DNA of 64,000 bases. It comes from Shewanella phaeophyticola (lineage in GTDB: Bacteria; Pseudomonadota; Gammaproteobacteria; Enterobacterales; Shewanellaceae). Below the pieces are notes generated by a model that was given only the letters and a program-made list of their open reading frames with translations, did not search any database and was not told the DNA's origin. A program made the position numbers and the translations under genes. Where the stretch lies: positions 744,001 through 808,000 of the forward strand of contig NZ_JAODOQ010000001.1 in assembly GCF_025398315.1 (NCBI RefSeq), given 5' to 3'. Below are positions 47,909 through 58,045 of the stretch, piece by piece (positions within the stretch are counted from its first letter, which is position 1; the number at the start of each line of letters is the position of its first letter).

Positions 47909-49315
47909 TCATTCTTTACCTATTTCAATATCTGCTGTGGGTAATAAGGTTTGATACGCGTCTGCTAACGCTTGTTTAGCCTCATCATCGCCATGAACGA
48001 TACGAATGTGTTTAGGTTTGTGATGCATGCGTTTTACAAAGTTGATGAGGTTGTGTTGGTCGGCGTGGGCAGAGTAGCCGCTAATGGTATGGATAACGGC
48101 TTTAATGTCTATTCGTTGTTCATCAATATACACATAACCGCCTTGTGCACCATATTGTTGGATGTCTCGGCCAGTGATCCCTTTGGCTTGGTAGCCGACA
48201 AATAATACATCGGTAGTAGCCTTAGGTAAAAAGCGGCTAAGATAATTACTAATACGGCCACCAGTGCACATGCCCGATGCGGCAATGATGATGGCGGGTT
48301 TATTGACCGAATCTAAATAGTTGATTACCGCGAAGTGATCTTGATGGCTGTCGATGGTGGTGAGCTGTTCAAAATCTAACGGATGACGGCCTTGTTTCAG
48401 TTTTTGCTTGGCCTCTTTGTCCCATAACTCCTTAAATGCACGATACTGTTGAGTAAAGTTTGCCGCCATAGGTGAGTCGACAATAATGTCGATATTTTGC
48501 CACATGGGGTTGTGTTGATTACGAAAAATAATGTGTTCAAACTCGTATAGCAACTCTTGTGTACGGCCAATGCTAAAAGCAGGAATGAGCACCACGCCAT
48601 TATCTTTAACTGCTTTTTCAATAATTCCTTTGAGTTGTTTGCTACGATCTTTTCGGCCTTGATGGTTTTTATCGCCGTAGGTTGACTCTATCACTAGGGT
48701 ATCGGCTCGATAAGGGCTTTTAGGGCTTGCCAGTAATGGGGCATAGGTTGCGCCTAAGTCACCTGAAAAAACCACTCTGTGTTTATAATTCGGCACTTTG
48801 AGGTCAAGCTCAACATAGGCCGAGCCTAAAATATGCTCTGCAGGTTTAAACTTAAGCTTAATTTGCTTAACCGGTTGAGTCGCATTGTTGAGGTTTATCG
48901 GTAATGAAACCCATTGGTGATAGTCTACCGGCACAATGAGTTTATTGAGCTGGTTTAAACAGGCCTGGATCAGCGTTTGGTCGCGAGTCACGCCCACTTT
49001 TAATGCATCTTCAATTACTAAAGGCAATAACGACGCCGTTGCTGTTGTGGCATAAATCGGTTGGTTGAAACCGGCGGCGAGTAAGTAGGGGATCCGGCCA
49101 ACGTGATCGATATGACAATGGGTGATGATTAACGCGTGAATGTTGTCGATTGAGAAGTCTATTTGCAGTTGATCAGCAGAGTTTTTACCTGCGGTTTCGG
49201 CGCCCTGAAATAACCCGCAATCAATAAGATAACTGCTTGGAAGTTGTGAGTTAATGTCGAGCTGGTGGCAAGAACCGGTTACTCCATTGACCGCGCCATG
49301 ATGAATAATCTGCAT
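47909..49315 (-). CDS. Beta-CASP metallo-beta-lactamase-fold nuclease-like protein
   Basis: 468 residues. The MBL-fold motif HCHIDH (66-71) is followed by AEHILGSAYVEL, SGDLGA and VIESTYGDKNHQGR, then the beta-CASP segment with IPAFSIGRTQELLYEF and IIAASGMCTGGRI, and the C-terminal TISGYSAHADQHNLINFV and IVHGDDEAKQAL. This is the CPSF73/RNase J-like YsfP group (RNA-specificity domain). It probably hydrolyses RNA in the cytoplasm with two zinc ions. It overlaps no neighbour and is probably monocistronic. Confidence 0.92.
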   Translation of the reverse strand: MQIIHHGAVNGVTGSCHQLDINSQLPSSYLIDCGLFQGAETAGKNSADQLQIDFSIDNIHALIITHCHIDHVGRIPYLLAAGFNQPIYATTATASLLPLVIEDALKVGVTRDQTLIQACLNQLNKLIVPVDYHQWVSLPINLNNATQPVKQIKLKFKPAEHILGSAYVELDLKVPNYKHRVVFSGDLGATYAPLLASPKSPYRADTLVIESTYGDKNHQGRKDRSKQLKGIIEKAVKDNGVVLIPAFSIGRTQELLYEFEHIIFRNQHNPMWQNIDIIVDSPMAANFTQQYRAFKELWDKEAKQKLKQGRHPLDFEQLTTIDSHQDHFAVINYLDSVNKPAIIIAASGMCTGGRISNYLSRFLPKATTDVLFVGYQAKGITGRDIQQYGAQGGYVYIDEQRIDIKAVIHTISGYSAHADQHNLINFVKRMHHKPKHIRIVHGDDEAKQALADAYQTLLPTADIEIGKE

Positions 49316-49484
49316 ATTAATCCTTTAATTGAGTCAGGTACGGTTAAATAACTTAGCAGTGGAGATGGCATAAATACAGCAAGTGACAATTATTGATACA
49401 CAAAAAATATGCATTTTGTGCAGACTTTTGTCACACTGCGCTGACTATCAAGAATAATGAAAGTTGCAATAATAAGGACGTGTA

Positions 49485-51953
49485 ATGAAAGCTTTTTCTC
49501 TGGTGTTAACCAGTATAGCCATGGCAGTTTCAGGCATGGCATTTGGCGTCGACATTGACGCAAAATACATTCAACGTATTGACCGGTAACACAAGTTTCT
49601 GCTACGGCGTTATCTAAAAGTGCTCAAGCCGATGCCTTGCGTGCCAATTTGGTGGCAAAACTCAGCCAAGAGCATAAAGCCAGTAAAGTCAGAATCTTTA
49701 ATCAAGCGCTTTCATGGCAAACAGCCACATCGACAGCTGAAGGTGAGGGCTGGTTAGCTTATCGTTTACCGGTTTCTACACAACGATTTACTCAAGGTAC
49801 ATTAACCGTTAAAGGCCTTGAAAACCCGCAGGTGTATGTTAATGGCCAGTTAGTTAACTCAGCTGATAAAGTTGAGCTTGAGCTCGTCAATGGCGATTAT
49901 CAGCTCATGTTGCTCGCCGATGGTTTGCAAAAAGACGAGCCTTTTAGCCTAGATTGGCAAGGTAAAAGCGATGTTGATGAGCTTGATTTTTCTGCGCAAC
50001 AAACACAGCGCGTATCGGCCGAGCAGCTTTTTGACTCAAAGGTCATCAGCAATTTAACCTTATCGCCGAATGGTAAGTACTTACTGCAATCAACCATTGA
50101 ATATCAAGCCGCCCAGGGCGATAAGCCGATCCAAGTGACAGAGCTGCGCAAACTGCCAGACAACAGTGTACTGTATCGTTGGCAGGAGAGTCGTCCAAGC
50201 AGTGCGGTGTGGTCTGATGATTCAAAACAGCTCGCGTTTGTGGCTAACAAACAAATTCAGTTATTCAATGTAGCAGATTTAAGCATCGATATTGCCGCCA
50301 CTGAGCTTGATAATGTGTCTGGCTTGCAGTGGTTTGGCGACAGTTTACTTTTTAACTGGGAAAAGCCCTTTAAAGCCGATGACAAAGCGACCTCAAAGCG
50401 TTTTCAAGCATTGGAAGATCGCTGGAGCTATTGGCGTAACAACAGTCAGCTTTATCAATTAGATGTGGCCTCCGGTTTTATTCGTCAACTTACCGACAAC
50501 AAGATCACCAGCTCGCTGTTAGACAGCAACGCCGATAAAGGCACCTTGTTGCTCACTCGCTCACCTGTTGATTACAAAGCTCCTGCCCATAGTATCACTC
50601 AGCTACTCGAACTTAATGTCGCGGATTTAAGTGAAACCATGATAGGTGAATACCGCAGCTTCAGCGGTGCTTTATATGCTGATGATGGCATGTATATCAC
50701 TGCCGATCCGCGCTTTATGAATGGCGCTGGCATGCAAAACCCCAATATTGAAGTCAATGATTATGATGGCCAGTTATATTGGCGGGATGATAAAGGCAAT
50801 GTCACAGCATTAAGCAAAGACTTTGACCCAGCCATTGGCAGCATGACCAAGCTTGAAAATGATGATTTATTGCTTAAAGTGACTGAGGGCGACCGCTCAC
50901 CGCTTTATGTATTTGATAAGCGCAAAAAACGATTTAACCGCATCGATACTGGTGTGGATATGGTTGATGGTTTTAGTGTGACGACCAAGAAATCAACGCC
51001 TCTGTTAGTTGTTGCAGGCACCTCGGCAACTGCGCCACAAAAAGCTTACAGCATGTCGCTTAATTCAAGCCGTAAAAAGGTGTTATTCGACAGCCAAAAG
51101 CAACGTTATGCCGATACGCAATTCGGCAAGATTGAAGATTTTGATTTTACCAACAAACATGGCCATAACATCGATGGCCGCGTGTATTTACCAGCAGATT
51201 TTGATGCCAACAAAAAGTACCCTGCATTGGTGTACTACTATGGCGGCACGTCACCGGTTGGGCGTCACTTTACTGGGCGCTGGCCATTTAATTTATGAAG
51301 CCGCGCAAGGGTATGTGGTGTATGTATTGCAACCTAATGGTGCAACCGGTTACGGCCAAGCCTTTAGTGGACGTCATGTAAATGCATGGGGCAAATACAG
51401 CGCAGATGACATTATTGAAGGCACTAAAGCTTTTTTGAATGCCCACAGTTATGTTGATGCAACACGCGTGGGCAACATGGGCGCGTCTTATGGCGGCTTT
51501 ATGACCATGTATTTGGCCACACAAACCGATATTTTTGCCGCGTCGATGTCACATGCGGGGATCAGTAATTTGTCATCATATTGGGGACATGGCTGGTGGG
51601 GTTATGGGTATTCTGGTGTGGCGAGTCGAGGCAGTTTTCCGTGGAATAATCCTGAGCTTTATGTCGAACAGAGCCCGCTTTATCATGCCGATAAAGTTAC
51701 TACGCCGTTATTACTCATTCACGGTAATGCCGATACCAATGTGCCGGTGGGCGAAAGCCATTACATGTACACCGCGCTTAAGTTGTTGGGTAAAGAGGTG
51801 GAGCTGGTGGAGTTTAATGATCAAGACCATCACATCAATACTCGCCAAGCACGCTTTGATTGGTGGAACACCACCATGGCCTGGTTTGATATGAAACTCA
51901 AAGACGAACCTCAGTGGTGGAATAACCTGTACCCTGAGACAACTGACAAGTAG
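49485..51953 (+). pseudogene. Secreted prolyl-oligopeptidase-family (S9) peptidase, two frameshifts
   Basis: About 820 residues. ATG at 49485 with a signal peptide (MKAFSLVLTSIAMAVSGMAFG). The frame breaks near 49587, where one more C in CCGG gives IDPVTQVSATALSKSAQADA. A beta-propeller-like N-terminal domain follows, then the catalytic domain: LVYYYGGTSPVG, a second break near 51290, then AAQGYVVYVLQPNGATGYG, the nucleophile GASYGG, IHGNADTNVP with the catalytic Asp, and NDQDHHI with the His. It is probably a periplasmic or extracellular dipeptidyl peptidase. Confidence 0.88.
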
Positions 51954-51977
51954 TCGTTAACCTTAGTTTTCTCATAG

Positions 51978-52008
51978 CAGCTCCGTAATGTCGGGGCTGT
52001 TATGTTTC
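51978..52008 (+). terminator. Terminator-like hairpin after the S9 peptidase
   Basis: CAGCTCCG (51978-51985) pairs with CGGGGCTG (51992-51999) through 8 bp with one T-G wobble, followed by a loose T-rich tail. It lies 24 nt after the stop codon. Confidence 0.65.
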
Positions 52009-52279
52009 TATTCGCTTGAGATTGTGTTACTAACTTTAATGCAGAATGTCATATATGTATTATTACGGTAAAAGAATGACACGGTAAAAGCGGTATTGGT
52101 ATTAAACATACACCTAGCATTTAGAATTGATGTTAATCTTGGCTATAATATCAAAGATAGAGGTCACTCACTTTATGCCTATTAAATGTATGCTTATTTA
52201 TGTGCGAATAACGTAATTCTATTTAAAGCTATGATAATTATGTTTTTATTTTCCAAAAAATCTAACTTAAGTGTTTATT

Positions 52280-52975
52280 ATGACGAATCAAAAACACAAT
52301 GCAGATGACAAAAAAATGGCAACTAAAGGTGTATCTAGGAGCTTTAATAACTACCAGGATATGCATGCGATAGTACCAGAGCCAGTAACGGAAAATGACG
52401 AGCTAGCAGAGCAAACGGTAACTCAGGGGCTGTCAAATATTGTCATTACTGACCAACTTGATGAGCCAAATGAGGCGACGGATTTTTCCGAGGTGAGTGT
52501 TGAGCTTGAAATCATCGATCCAGAGGTATTATGTCGCAGGGATAAGATAGTCTATATTTTATACTTAAAACGTGGTTTGAATGCAGCAGATTTACTTCAC
52601 TATCTCACTTCCTCTTTGCCATTTCCTATTGAAATAATTATCAGCGATATAAAATCTTTAAAATCACCGGATACGTTCAAAACACATAAACGCCGCGTGA
52701 AAGAAAGTTTAATTAACACCCGCAAGCGTAAAATCGCATTAAAGATTCAAGGCGTTCGTGCCATTAATGCTGCAATGGAGCAATCTGTTAAATTTGATAG
52801 TGATATGTTAGTCAACTTATCAATTAGGTATGACTACACTCCAAAACAAGTCGTAGATGAAATCCTCAAATATAAAAAGCTTTCAACACAAGTTGCAATC
52901 AATAAAGATAAAAACCATAGTGCCCCTTTAATCCGTGCATTAATGAAATATGCAAAATTAAACATAAAGTATTGA
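52280..52975 (+). CDS. Protein of unknown function with basic C-terminal half
   Basis: 231 residues. The first 90 are acidic and low in structure, then a compact region (CRRDKIVYILYLKRGLNAAD, LLHYLTSSLPFPIEIIISDI) and a lysine/arginine-rich part (KTHKRRVKESLINTRKRKIA) that could bind nucleic acid. No signal peptide or membrane helix. ATG at 52280; a GTG at 52271 is the alternative. The 5' flank is very AT-rich. I do not recognise the family. Confidence 0.55.
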   Translation: MTNQKHNADDKKMATKGVSRSFNNYQDMHAIVPEPVTENDELAEQTVTQGLSNIVITDQLDEPNEATDFSEVSVELEIIDPEVLCRRDKIVYILYLKRGLNAADLLHYLTSSLPFPIEIIISDIKSLKSPDTFKTHKRRVKESLINTRKRKIALKIQGVRAINAAMEQSVKFDSDMLVNLSIRYDYTPKQVVDEILKYKKLSTQVAINKDKNHSAPLIRALMKYAKLNIKY

Positions 52976-53188
52976 ATATGAATAACTATTTATAGTTAAC
53001 TATTTCAGATGGTTATGGCGAGAATTAAGCGTGTTATCGTTGAGTTAAGCAACTAATCTTTTTCACAAGGTTTTAAGCGGCAAGTTATAGCGCATTTTCT
53101 ATCGATTCGATTCAATTTTGAATACGTTATAAAGTCGATTTACACAATTAAATATCCAACCCCTTAAAGGCTAATGCCATCTTCATTT
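52976..53188. other. Short non-coding stretch left of a MITE
   Basis: No gene or clear signal between the unknown gene and the MITE-like element. Confidence 0.4.
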
Positions 53189-53499
53189 ATACCAATTCCA
53201 GCAATTATCTGGTCATTCAGCGGGAGTTCTGTGTCTTCTAGGCAAGTAATAGGATTGTAGGCATAGTTGCTCTCGGCAACTGCTCCTGCGTTGCTCTACC
53301 TCCTGCATCCATGCAGTCGTACGTCAAAATCCTATTAAGCAGCATAGAAGGCACAGAAACCCGCCTTGCAGGAGACGCTCAGACAGTCCATTTCTTTGTT
53401 GCATTGCCTTAAAAGGGAATAACCATTATTTCAACAATGCGCCTCAAACTGAACAGTCTGAGCGACTCTGATTGGTCACATAATTAATGGAAATGGTAT
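53189..53499. mobile_element. MITE-like intergenic element with imperfect terminal repeats
   Basis: About 311 bp bounded by ATACCAATTCCAGCAATTAT at the left and, in reverse complement, ATACCATTTCCATTAATTAT at the right, so imperfect terminal repeats of about 30 bp. The interior includes CTCGGCAACTGCTCCTGCG, which recurs at about 60038-60063, and GCATCCATGCAG. It has no coding content. Elements with ATACCA(A/T)TTCCA ends are familiar as dispersed repeats in Shewanella and relatives. Confidence 0.6.
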
Positions 53500-53835
53500 T
53501 CACCTGCTATACATCTTGCTGATATCGCCTACCGACAATCAATGTGGATTTTTCCATCTAGCATTAAGATCATACTTGCGCTGAGGTATTTTGCTGTATA
53601 GCTCACCTTGTTGTGCTGTTTTGTGATCATATCCAGCGAGATTCGGAATACCGTCGTTACTCCCCCTTTTTTTGAGGTTAATATTTAGAGTAATTACTCT
53701 TTCTTGAATAAAAAAATATAGCTTTGGATAGATCCATTTCAAACTAAAGCCTTTTATTTATTGACTTTTTAGTCAAGAATCTTTCTAATTGTTAACAATA
53801 TTTAATCATACTAAAGTATTCTTCTGGAGCATGTA
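53500..53835. other. Non-coding stretch before the OmpA-like gene
   Basis: About 335 nt. A minus-strand 67-codon ORF at 53539-53742 shows no family features and I treat it as chance. The right end should carry the promoter of the OmpA-like operon; GGAG at 53825 serves the TTG start. Confidence 0.4.
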
Positions 53836-55391
53836 TTGTTAAGGCATGACATAAAAATAAAACCTATAGCGATAGCAGTAGCTGTGATTTTTTCGCTAAC
53901 GAGTTGTGTCTCAACTGACCCTCTGAAAAAAAATAAAGAAACGTTGATTGGTTGTGCAATTGGTACAGGTATAGGAGCTTTGCTTGGTAACTATATCGCA
54001 GGTAAAGATGGCATCGCGTATGGTGCAGCCGCAGGCGCAGCTATAGGTTGCACAATTGGTTATGACGCGCAGAAGAAACGTGAAGCATTGGAAGCATTAG
54101 CTAAAGCAGAAAATCTTAATATCCAATATGCTTCCATCAGTACAAGCACTTCAACTGACTCTCCGAACAGTATATTCATTAACACTGCAAACAGCTCTGT
54201 TACAGACGAAGATGCAGAAAAGTATGCTGACTACCAAGATGTAGGCATGGCAGCGACTATTTCAAGTAACGATAATACGATGTTTGTTTCTGGTTCTGCT
54301 ATTGCAACCAATAAAGCCAAAGTACAGTTTCAAAAATTGTCAGAAATCTATAAAGATTCATCGGCAAATATTTTGATCACTGGCCATACCGATTCCAGTG
54401 GTAGTGAAGAACTGAATCAACATTTAAGTGAGCAACGAGCACGATACGTAGCCCAAATATTCAGTGAGGCTGGAATTGCATCAGAGCGATTATTTTTCCA
54501 AGGTGCTGGAGAAAGCCAACCTATTTCGGCCAACAGCACTCAAGCTGGTAAAGCTCAAAATCGCCGAGTTGAAGTCATTGAGATTGTTGGTGAGCCAGAG
54601 CAATTACTTGCCTATTCGTCAAAACAAAAATCCAATCTAGCGTATTTATCTCGTCGTTCACAAGACAAAGTTAAGTCGGTTGTTGCAACGGCCAAAACCT
54701 CTACACGTGTCAGTTCTGTATCACACTCTCCAGAGGTTGACTTAGCGAAAGTATCTAAAGCTGAGGTTAAAAAGTTAATTAAACCTGTTACGCGTAAAAT
54801 AGCCAGCGTCGATTTTGGTGGCACTGCAATGACGCGAATAGAATCGGATTTTGCACAATTAGTGGGTGAGCGAAAACAGGACAGTTTTGCTTTGTTTAGC
54901 AAAGCGTATGCATCAGAAATATCGAGCTTAAACTGCGTAGCTGAGGCCCACGAGTTGACGGTGAAATCAAAAGTTTGGCTACAGGCAAGCGTTACCAAAA
55001 GAGTGATTATAATACCGCAGACTATCTGCCTGGTATGAATGGCACCGTATGGGTTGAGAAGGTTAATGGGCATTATATAGGCTTAACACCGGTCGCGGTT
55101 GTCAGTAATAGCGGCACCGCGGTTGCCAATCCTGACATTAAAATTTGGAAAGATTTTGACAGTGCTAAAACACAAGAGTCGCCGACTTACCAAGTGAGTA
55201 GTTCTATTGAAACGTATTATGGTGAAACAGGCTTGTTATACCGCGTGTTCTCTAGAGACAGCAATGCTCCAGTACGTTGCATGGATATCGTTATGCCAAT
55301 TGATCAAACGGCAAAAGCGATTTCAGGCAAATTATATTATGAAAAAAACAAAACAGTTTATGAAGCGAACTTTGAGCCTAAATTGTTATAA
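53836..55391 (+). pseudogene. OmpA-family lipoprotein with glycine zipper, frameshifted
   Basis: TTG start with GGAG 7 nt upstream. The lipoprotein signal ends in LTSC (Cys24). A glycine zipper (GCAIGTGIGALLGNYIAG, about 39-76) and then the OmpA_C peptidoglycan-binding domain follow (ILITGHTDSSGSEELNQHLS, RLFFQGAGESQPI, AQNRRVEVIE; about 175-255). A C-terminal extension of about 250 residues is unusual. The frame breaks near 54970; one more A in TCAAAAG joins VKSKS to LATGKRYQKSDYN and continues to 55391. It is the first gene of a probable three-gene operon and would anchor the envelope to peptidoglycan. Confidence 0.8.
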
Positions 55392-55414
55392 TAATTAATT
55401 TTTATGGAGTATAA

Positions 55415-57025
55415 ATGGATTTTTTAGCAACCTTGTTTAATGAATACCGAGTATTGATATCTGTACTGCTAACGACCTTGTCGTTAATTGTCATGGTCAC
55501 CATTTGGTGGGATAAAGTCAGCTTCTGGTGGCTTAATGTGTATTACTCATTACCTTTGATAGGTAAAGAGAATCGTTTATCAAAAGATTATGAGACGCCT
55601 GTAAAAGTTTACAATAAATCATGGTTAAACAGTGAAGTGTCACTGTGTGCTGATTTTGCCAGCCATTATGAAAAAGTGAATAAAGACGAAGAACTATTTG
55701 CGAAAAGCCAAGATTACCTTGGTAAAGTGACTGAAAATGGACGTAATAACTTGCATGCGATTGGTTGGATCTTGATTGCGTCGCTGGTATTTGTTGAGGC
55801 GATGGGGTTCAGCTATGTTCTTTCTGGTTTTACCATTCCTGGTGCATCTGAATCCATGCAAAAGCAAGGAGCCCTCGGTATCGCCTTTATTATTTCTGTA
55901 TTGCTGGTGGGCTTAACTCACTTTACCGGACATGAACTTCACGGCAATTCATTGATCAAAAAAGCGAAAGTATGGTGGAAAAACGCCAAAAATAGAGATC
56001 GTAATACACCAGAACTTGCACCAAATAACCGGATTAACTTAGACAAAACATTTGAAGATGATGATGAGCCACAATATAAGCAGTTAATTAATCGTATCTC
56101 GACAAATGCAGAAGTGAAACCTCGTTATTTAGTGACGATTATTACAGCGGTTGCAATTATTGTTATTGCGGTGCTTGCTACATATGTTCGTGGCCAAGTA
56201 TTAGAAAAAGAACATATTGAAACAGTGATGATTGACACAAGTTCATCTATGTATCAAGAACAAGACCCATATGCAGAACCTGTTCCGGCTATCTTATTAC
56301 AAGACAAGCAAGAGACGGATGCTAAAGGTGATGAAGACGCGTGGGATCGTGAGAAAAAAGGCGGCTGGGGGACATTTATCTTCCTTGCGTTCTTATTTGT
56401 GCTATTGCAAATTTTCGGTATTTTAATCGGATTTAAAACAGGATTTTCGGGTAAGCATTCAAGTGATGCACGTAAAGAAATTGATCCTTTTAAGAGTGAA
56501 CGAGAATTTAAAGCTCATTACTCACGTTTGAAGCAACAGGTTGCCCGTATTGCACAAAAAAGACTGACTAACCTACAACAGAAAATGAATCAACGTGCCG
56601 AAACCAACTGTCAAGATCCTAAGGTGTTGCACGTATTAGAAGCCTGTGGTGATCGCTCATTTTTAACGTATATGGAAGAGCTTGGAGCTGCTGAAACCAA
56701 GTTTGACCAATCAACGCGTCGAAGAGAGCACCAAACTCAAATTGACAATAAGGCATTAGCAACGAGTGCTCAACCGGTACCGGCAGCAACACACGCACCT
56801 TCTGAACCGATTGCCACTGAATTAGAAACGGCAACCGTGCCAGAAACGGTTGCAAAACAAGTTGTTGACTCAAAGACCGTTGCAGAAACCCCAGCAGAGG
56901 CCGAAGCACGAATTCGTGAAGAGTTGCTTGCTGAAATCGCGAAAAGTAAAGCCGAAAAAACCGTTGAAACAGAAGAACAAATGCGTGAACGGTTACGTAA
57001 AGAATTGATGCAGGAGATGAGCTAA
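55415..57025 (+). CDS. Multi-spanning membrane protein with charged C-terminal coiled coil, unknown function
   Basis: 536 residues with about five membrane helices (near residues 12-31, 115-138, 150-170, 240-260 and 318-342). There is an acidic periplasmic or cytoplasmic loop (EDDDEPQYK) and a long C-terminal tail rich in Glu, Lys and Ala (PAEAEARIREELLAEIAKSK) that is likely a coiled coil. I saw no MotA/ExbB or transporter motif. It starts 23 nt after the OmpA-like gene, and the VWA-like gene overlaps its stop codon, so the three are probably one operon. Confidence 0.7.
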   Translation: MDFLATLFNEYRVLISVLLTTLSLIVMVTIWWDKVSFWWLNVYYSLPLIGKENRLSKDYETPVKVYNKSWLNSEVSLCADFASHYEKVNKDEELFAKSQDYLGKVTENGRNNLHAIGWILIASLVFVEAMGFSYVLSGFTIPGASESMQKQGALGIAFIISVLLVGLTHFTGHELHGNSLIKKAKVWWKNAKNRDRNTPELAPNNRINLDKTFEDDDEPQYKQLINRISTNAEVKPRYLVTIITAVAIIVIAVLATYVRGQVLEKEHIETVMIDTSSSMYQEQDPYAEPVPAILLQDKQETDAKGDEDAWDREKKGGWGTFIFLAFLFVLLQIFGILIGFKTGFSGKHSSDARKEIDPFKSEREFKAHYSRLKQQVARIAQKRLTNLQQKMNQRAETNCQDPKVLHVLEACGDRSFLTYMEELGAAETKFDQSTRRREHQTQIDNKALATSAQPVPAATHAPSEPIATELETATVPETVAKQVVDSKTVAETPAEAEARIREELLAEIAKSKAEKTVETEEQMRERLRKELMQEMS

Positions 57026-57864
57026 TGGCATTGGATATAACCAAAATAGGGTTATGTTGCGCATTATTAATAGCATCAACTCAGCTTTGTTTTGCCGCGG
57101 AACGAAATGATATTAAAAGCTGTTATGACTATGCTCGAGTGGATCCTAAAACGGCTTCTTCTGTGCCTCAACGCCACTTATTTGTAGCAATTGATGGCAC
57201 ATTTTCTCCTGATATCAATATTAAAAAGCTCGTGCATCAAAAAGTGCATCTTTTTTTACAGCCTGGCGATAAAGTTACCATCATTAATTTTAGTGCCTAT
57301 GTTGAAGATTTTTATACCAATATCTTGTTCACCGGTAAATTAGATACAGACATTGCAAATCGTGATGATGTCTCGAAAAAGCTATTGAGAAAATTTGATC
57401 ATTGTATGAGTCAACAAGGGGCTTATGTTAAGCGCAGAGTAGATTCAAGCATCATTTCGTCGTTTAAAAAAGATGATGTTAATGTGCCAAAAACCGAAAT
57501 ATTGTCAAATTTATCACAAGTCATTGCACCGATCATTGCTGCTGACAATGATGGTCGCCGCTTATTGTTATTAGTGTCAGACATGGTTGAAAATTCGGAT
57601 GTTACCAGCTTTTATGCTAGTAACTCCCTGAAAACGATTGCACCAGAGCAAGAAATTGCCAAAGTGACTAAAGCAAATATGCTAAGTAACTTTAATCAGG
57701 CCGATATCTATGTACTTGGCGCCGGCTGGATTACATCGGATACAAAAGGGTATCGTGGCGGAGATAAAATGCTGCCTCTAAAGCAGTTTTGGAGCCAATA
57801 CTTTGATCAATCTAATGCTAAGTTAAAAGCTTTTGGGCAACCCGTTTTAATGGTCGATATGTAA
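57025..57864 (+). CDS. Secreted VWA-like protein, unknown function
   Basis: 279 residues. A signal peptide (IGLCCALLIASTQLCFAA) predicts a periplasmic location. The fold looks like von Willebrand factor A: HLFVAIDGTFSPD at about 51-63 is a MIDAS-like D-x-T-x-S where Thr replaces the usual Ser, KVTIINFSAYVEDF and RRLLLLVSDMVENSD supply further strands, and ADIYVLGAGW is late in the domain. The ATG overlaps the upstream TAA (TAATG). It may bind a protein partner in the envelope. Confidence 0.7.
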   Translation: MALDITKIGLCCALLIASTQLCFAAERNDIKSCYDYARVDPKTASSVPQRHLFVAIDGTFSPDINIKKLVHQKVHLFLQPGDKVTIINFSAYVEDFYTNILFTGKLDTDIANRDDVSKKLLRKFDHCMSQQGAYVKRRVDSSIISSFKKDDVNVPKTEILSNLSQVIAPIIAADNDGRRLLLLVSDMVENSDVTSFYASNSLKTIAPEQEIAKVTKANMLSNFNQADIYVLGAGWITSDTKGYRGGDKMLPLKQFWSQYFDQSNAKLKAFGQPVLMVDM

Positions 57865-57877
57865 TACAAGTTCTGCT

Positions 57878-57902
57878 ACCTGTGAAGCACAGCTTCGCAG
57901 GT
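57878..57902 (+). terminator. Hairpin after the VWA-like gene
   Basis: ACCTGTGAAGC (57878-57888) pairs with GCTTCGCAGGT (57892-57902) around an ACA loop, 11 bp with one wobble. There is no strong T run. It probably marks the end of the OmpA-VWA operon. Confidence 0.6.
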
Positions 57903-58045
57903 GGTTTGATTTGAACTATTCACGTATTGCACTTATTGAACCTATTAATAATCAAGTAGTTTATCTAATAGCGTCATCATTAAATTTATCCTCTTGATGT
58001 TTGTACAAACAATTAAAAACATAGCTTAGAGTAAAGGATTATTGA

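Noticed and set aside
53836..57864. Zorya-type defence system (OmpA protein beside a membrane protein)
   Set aside because: The membrane protein shows no MotA/ExbB features, the OmpA protein is an outer-membrane lipoprotein, and no ZorC/ZorD-like gene follows.
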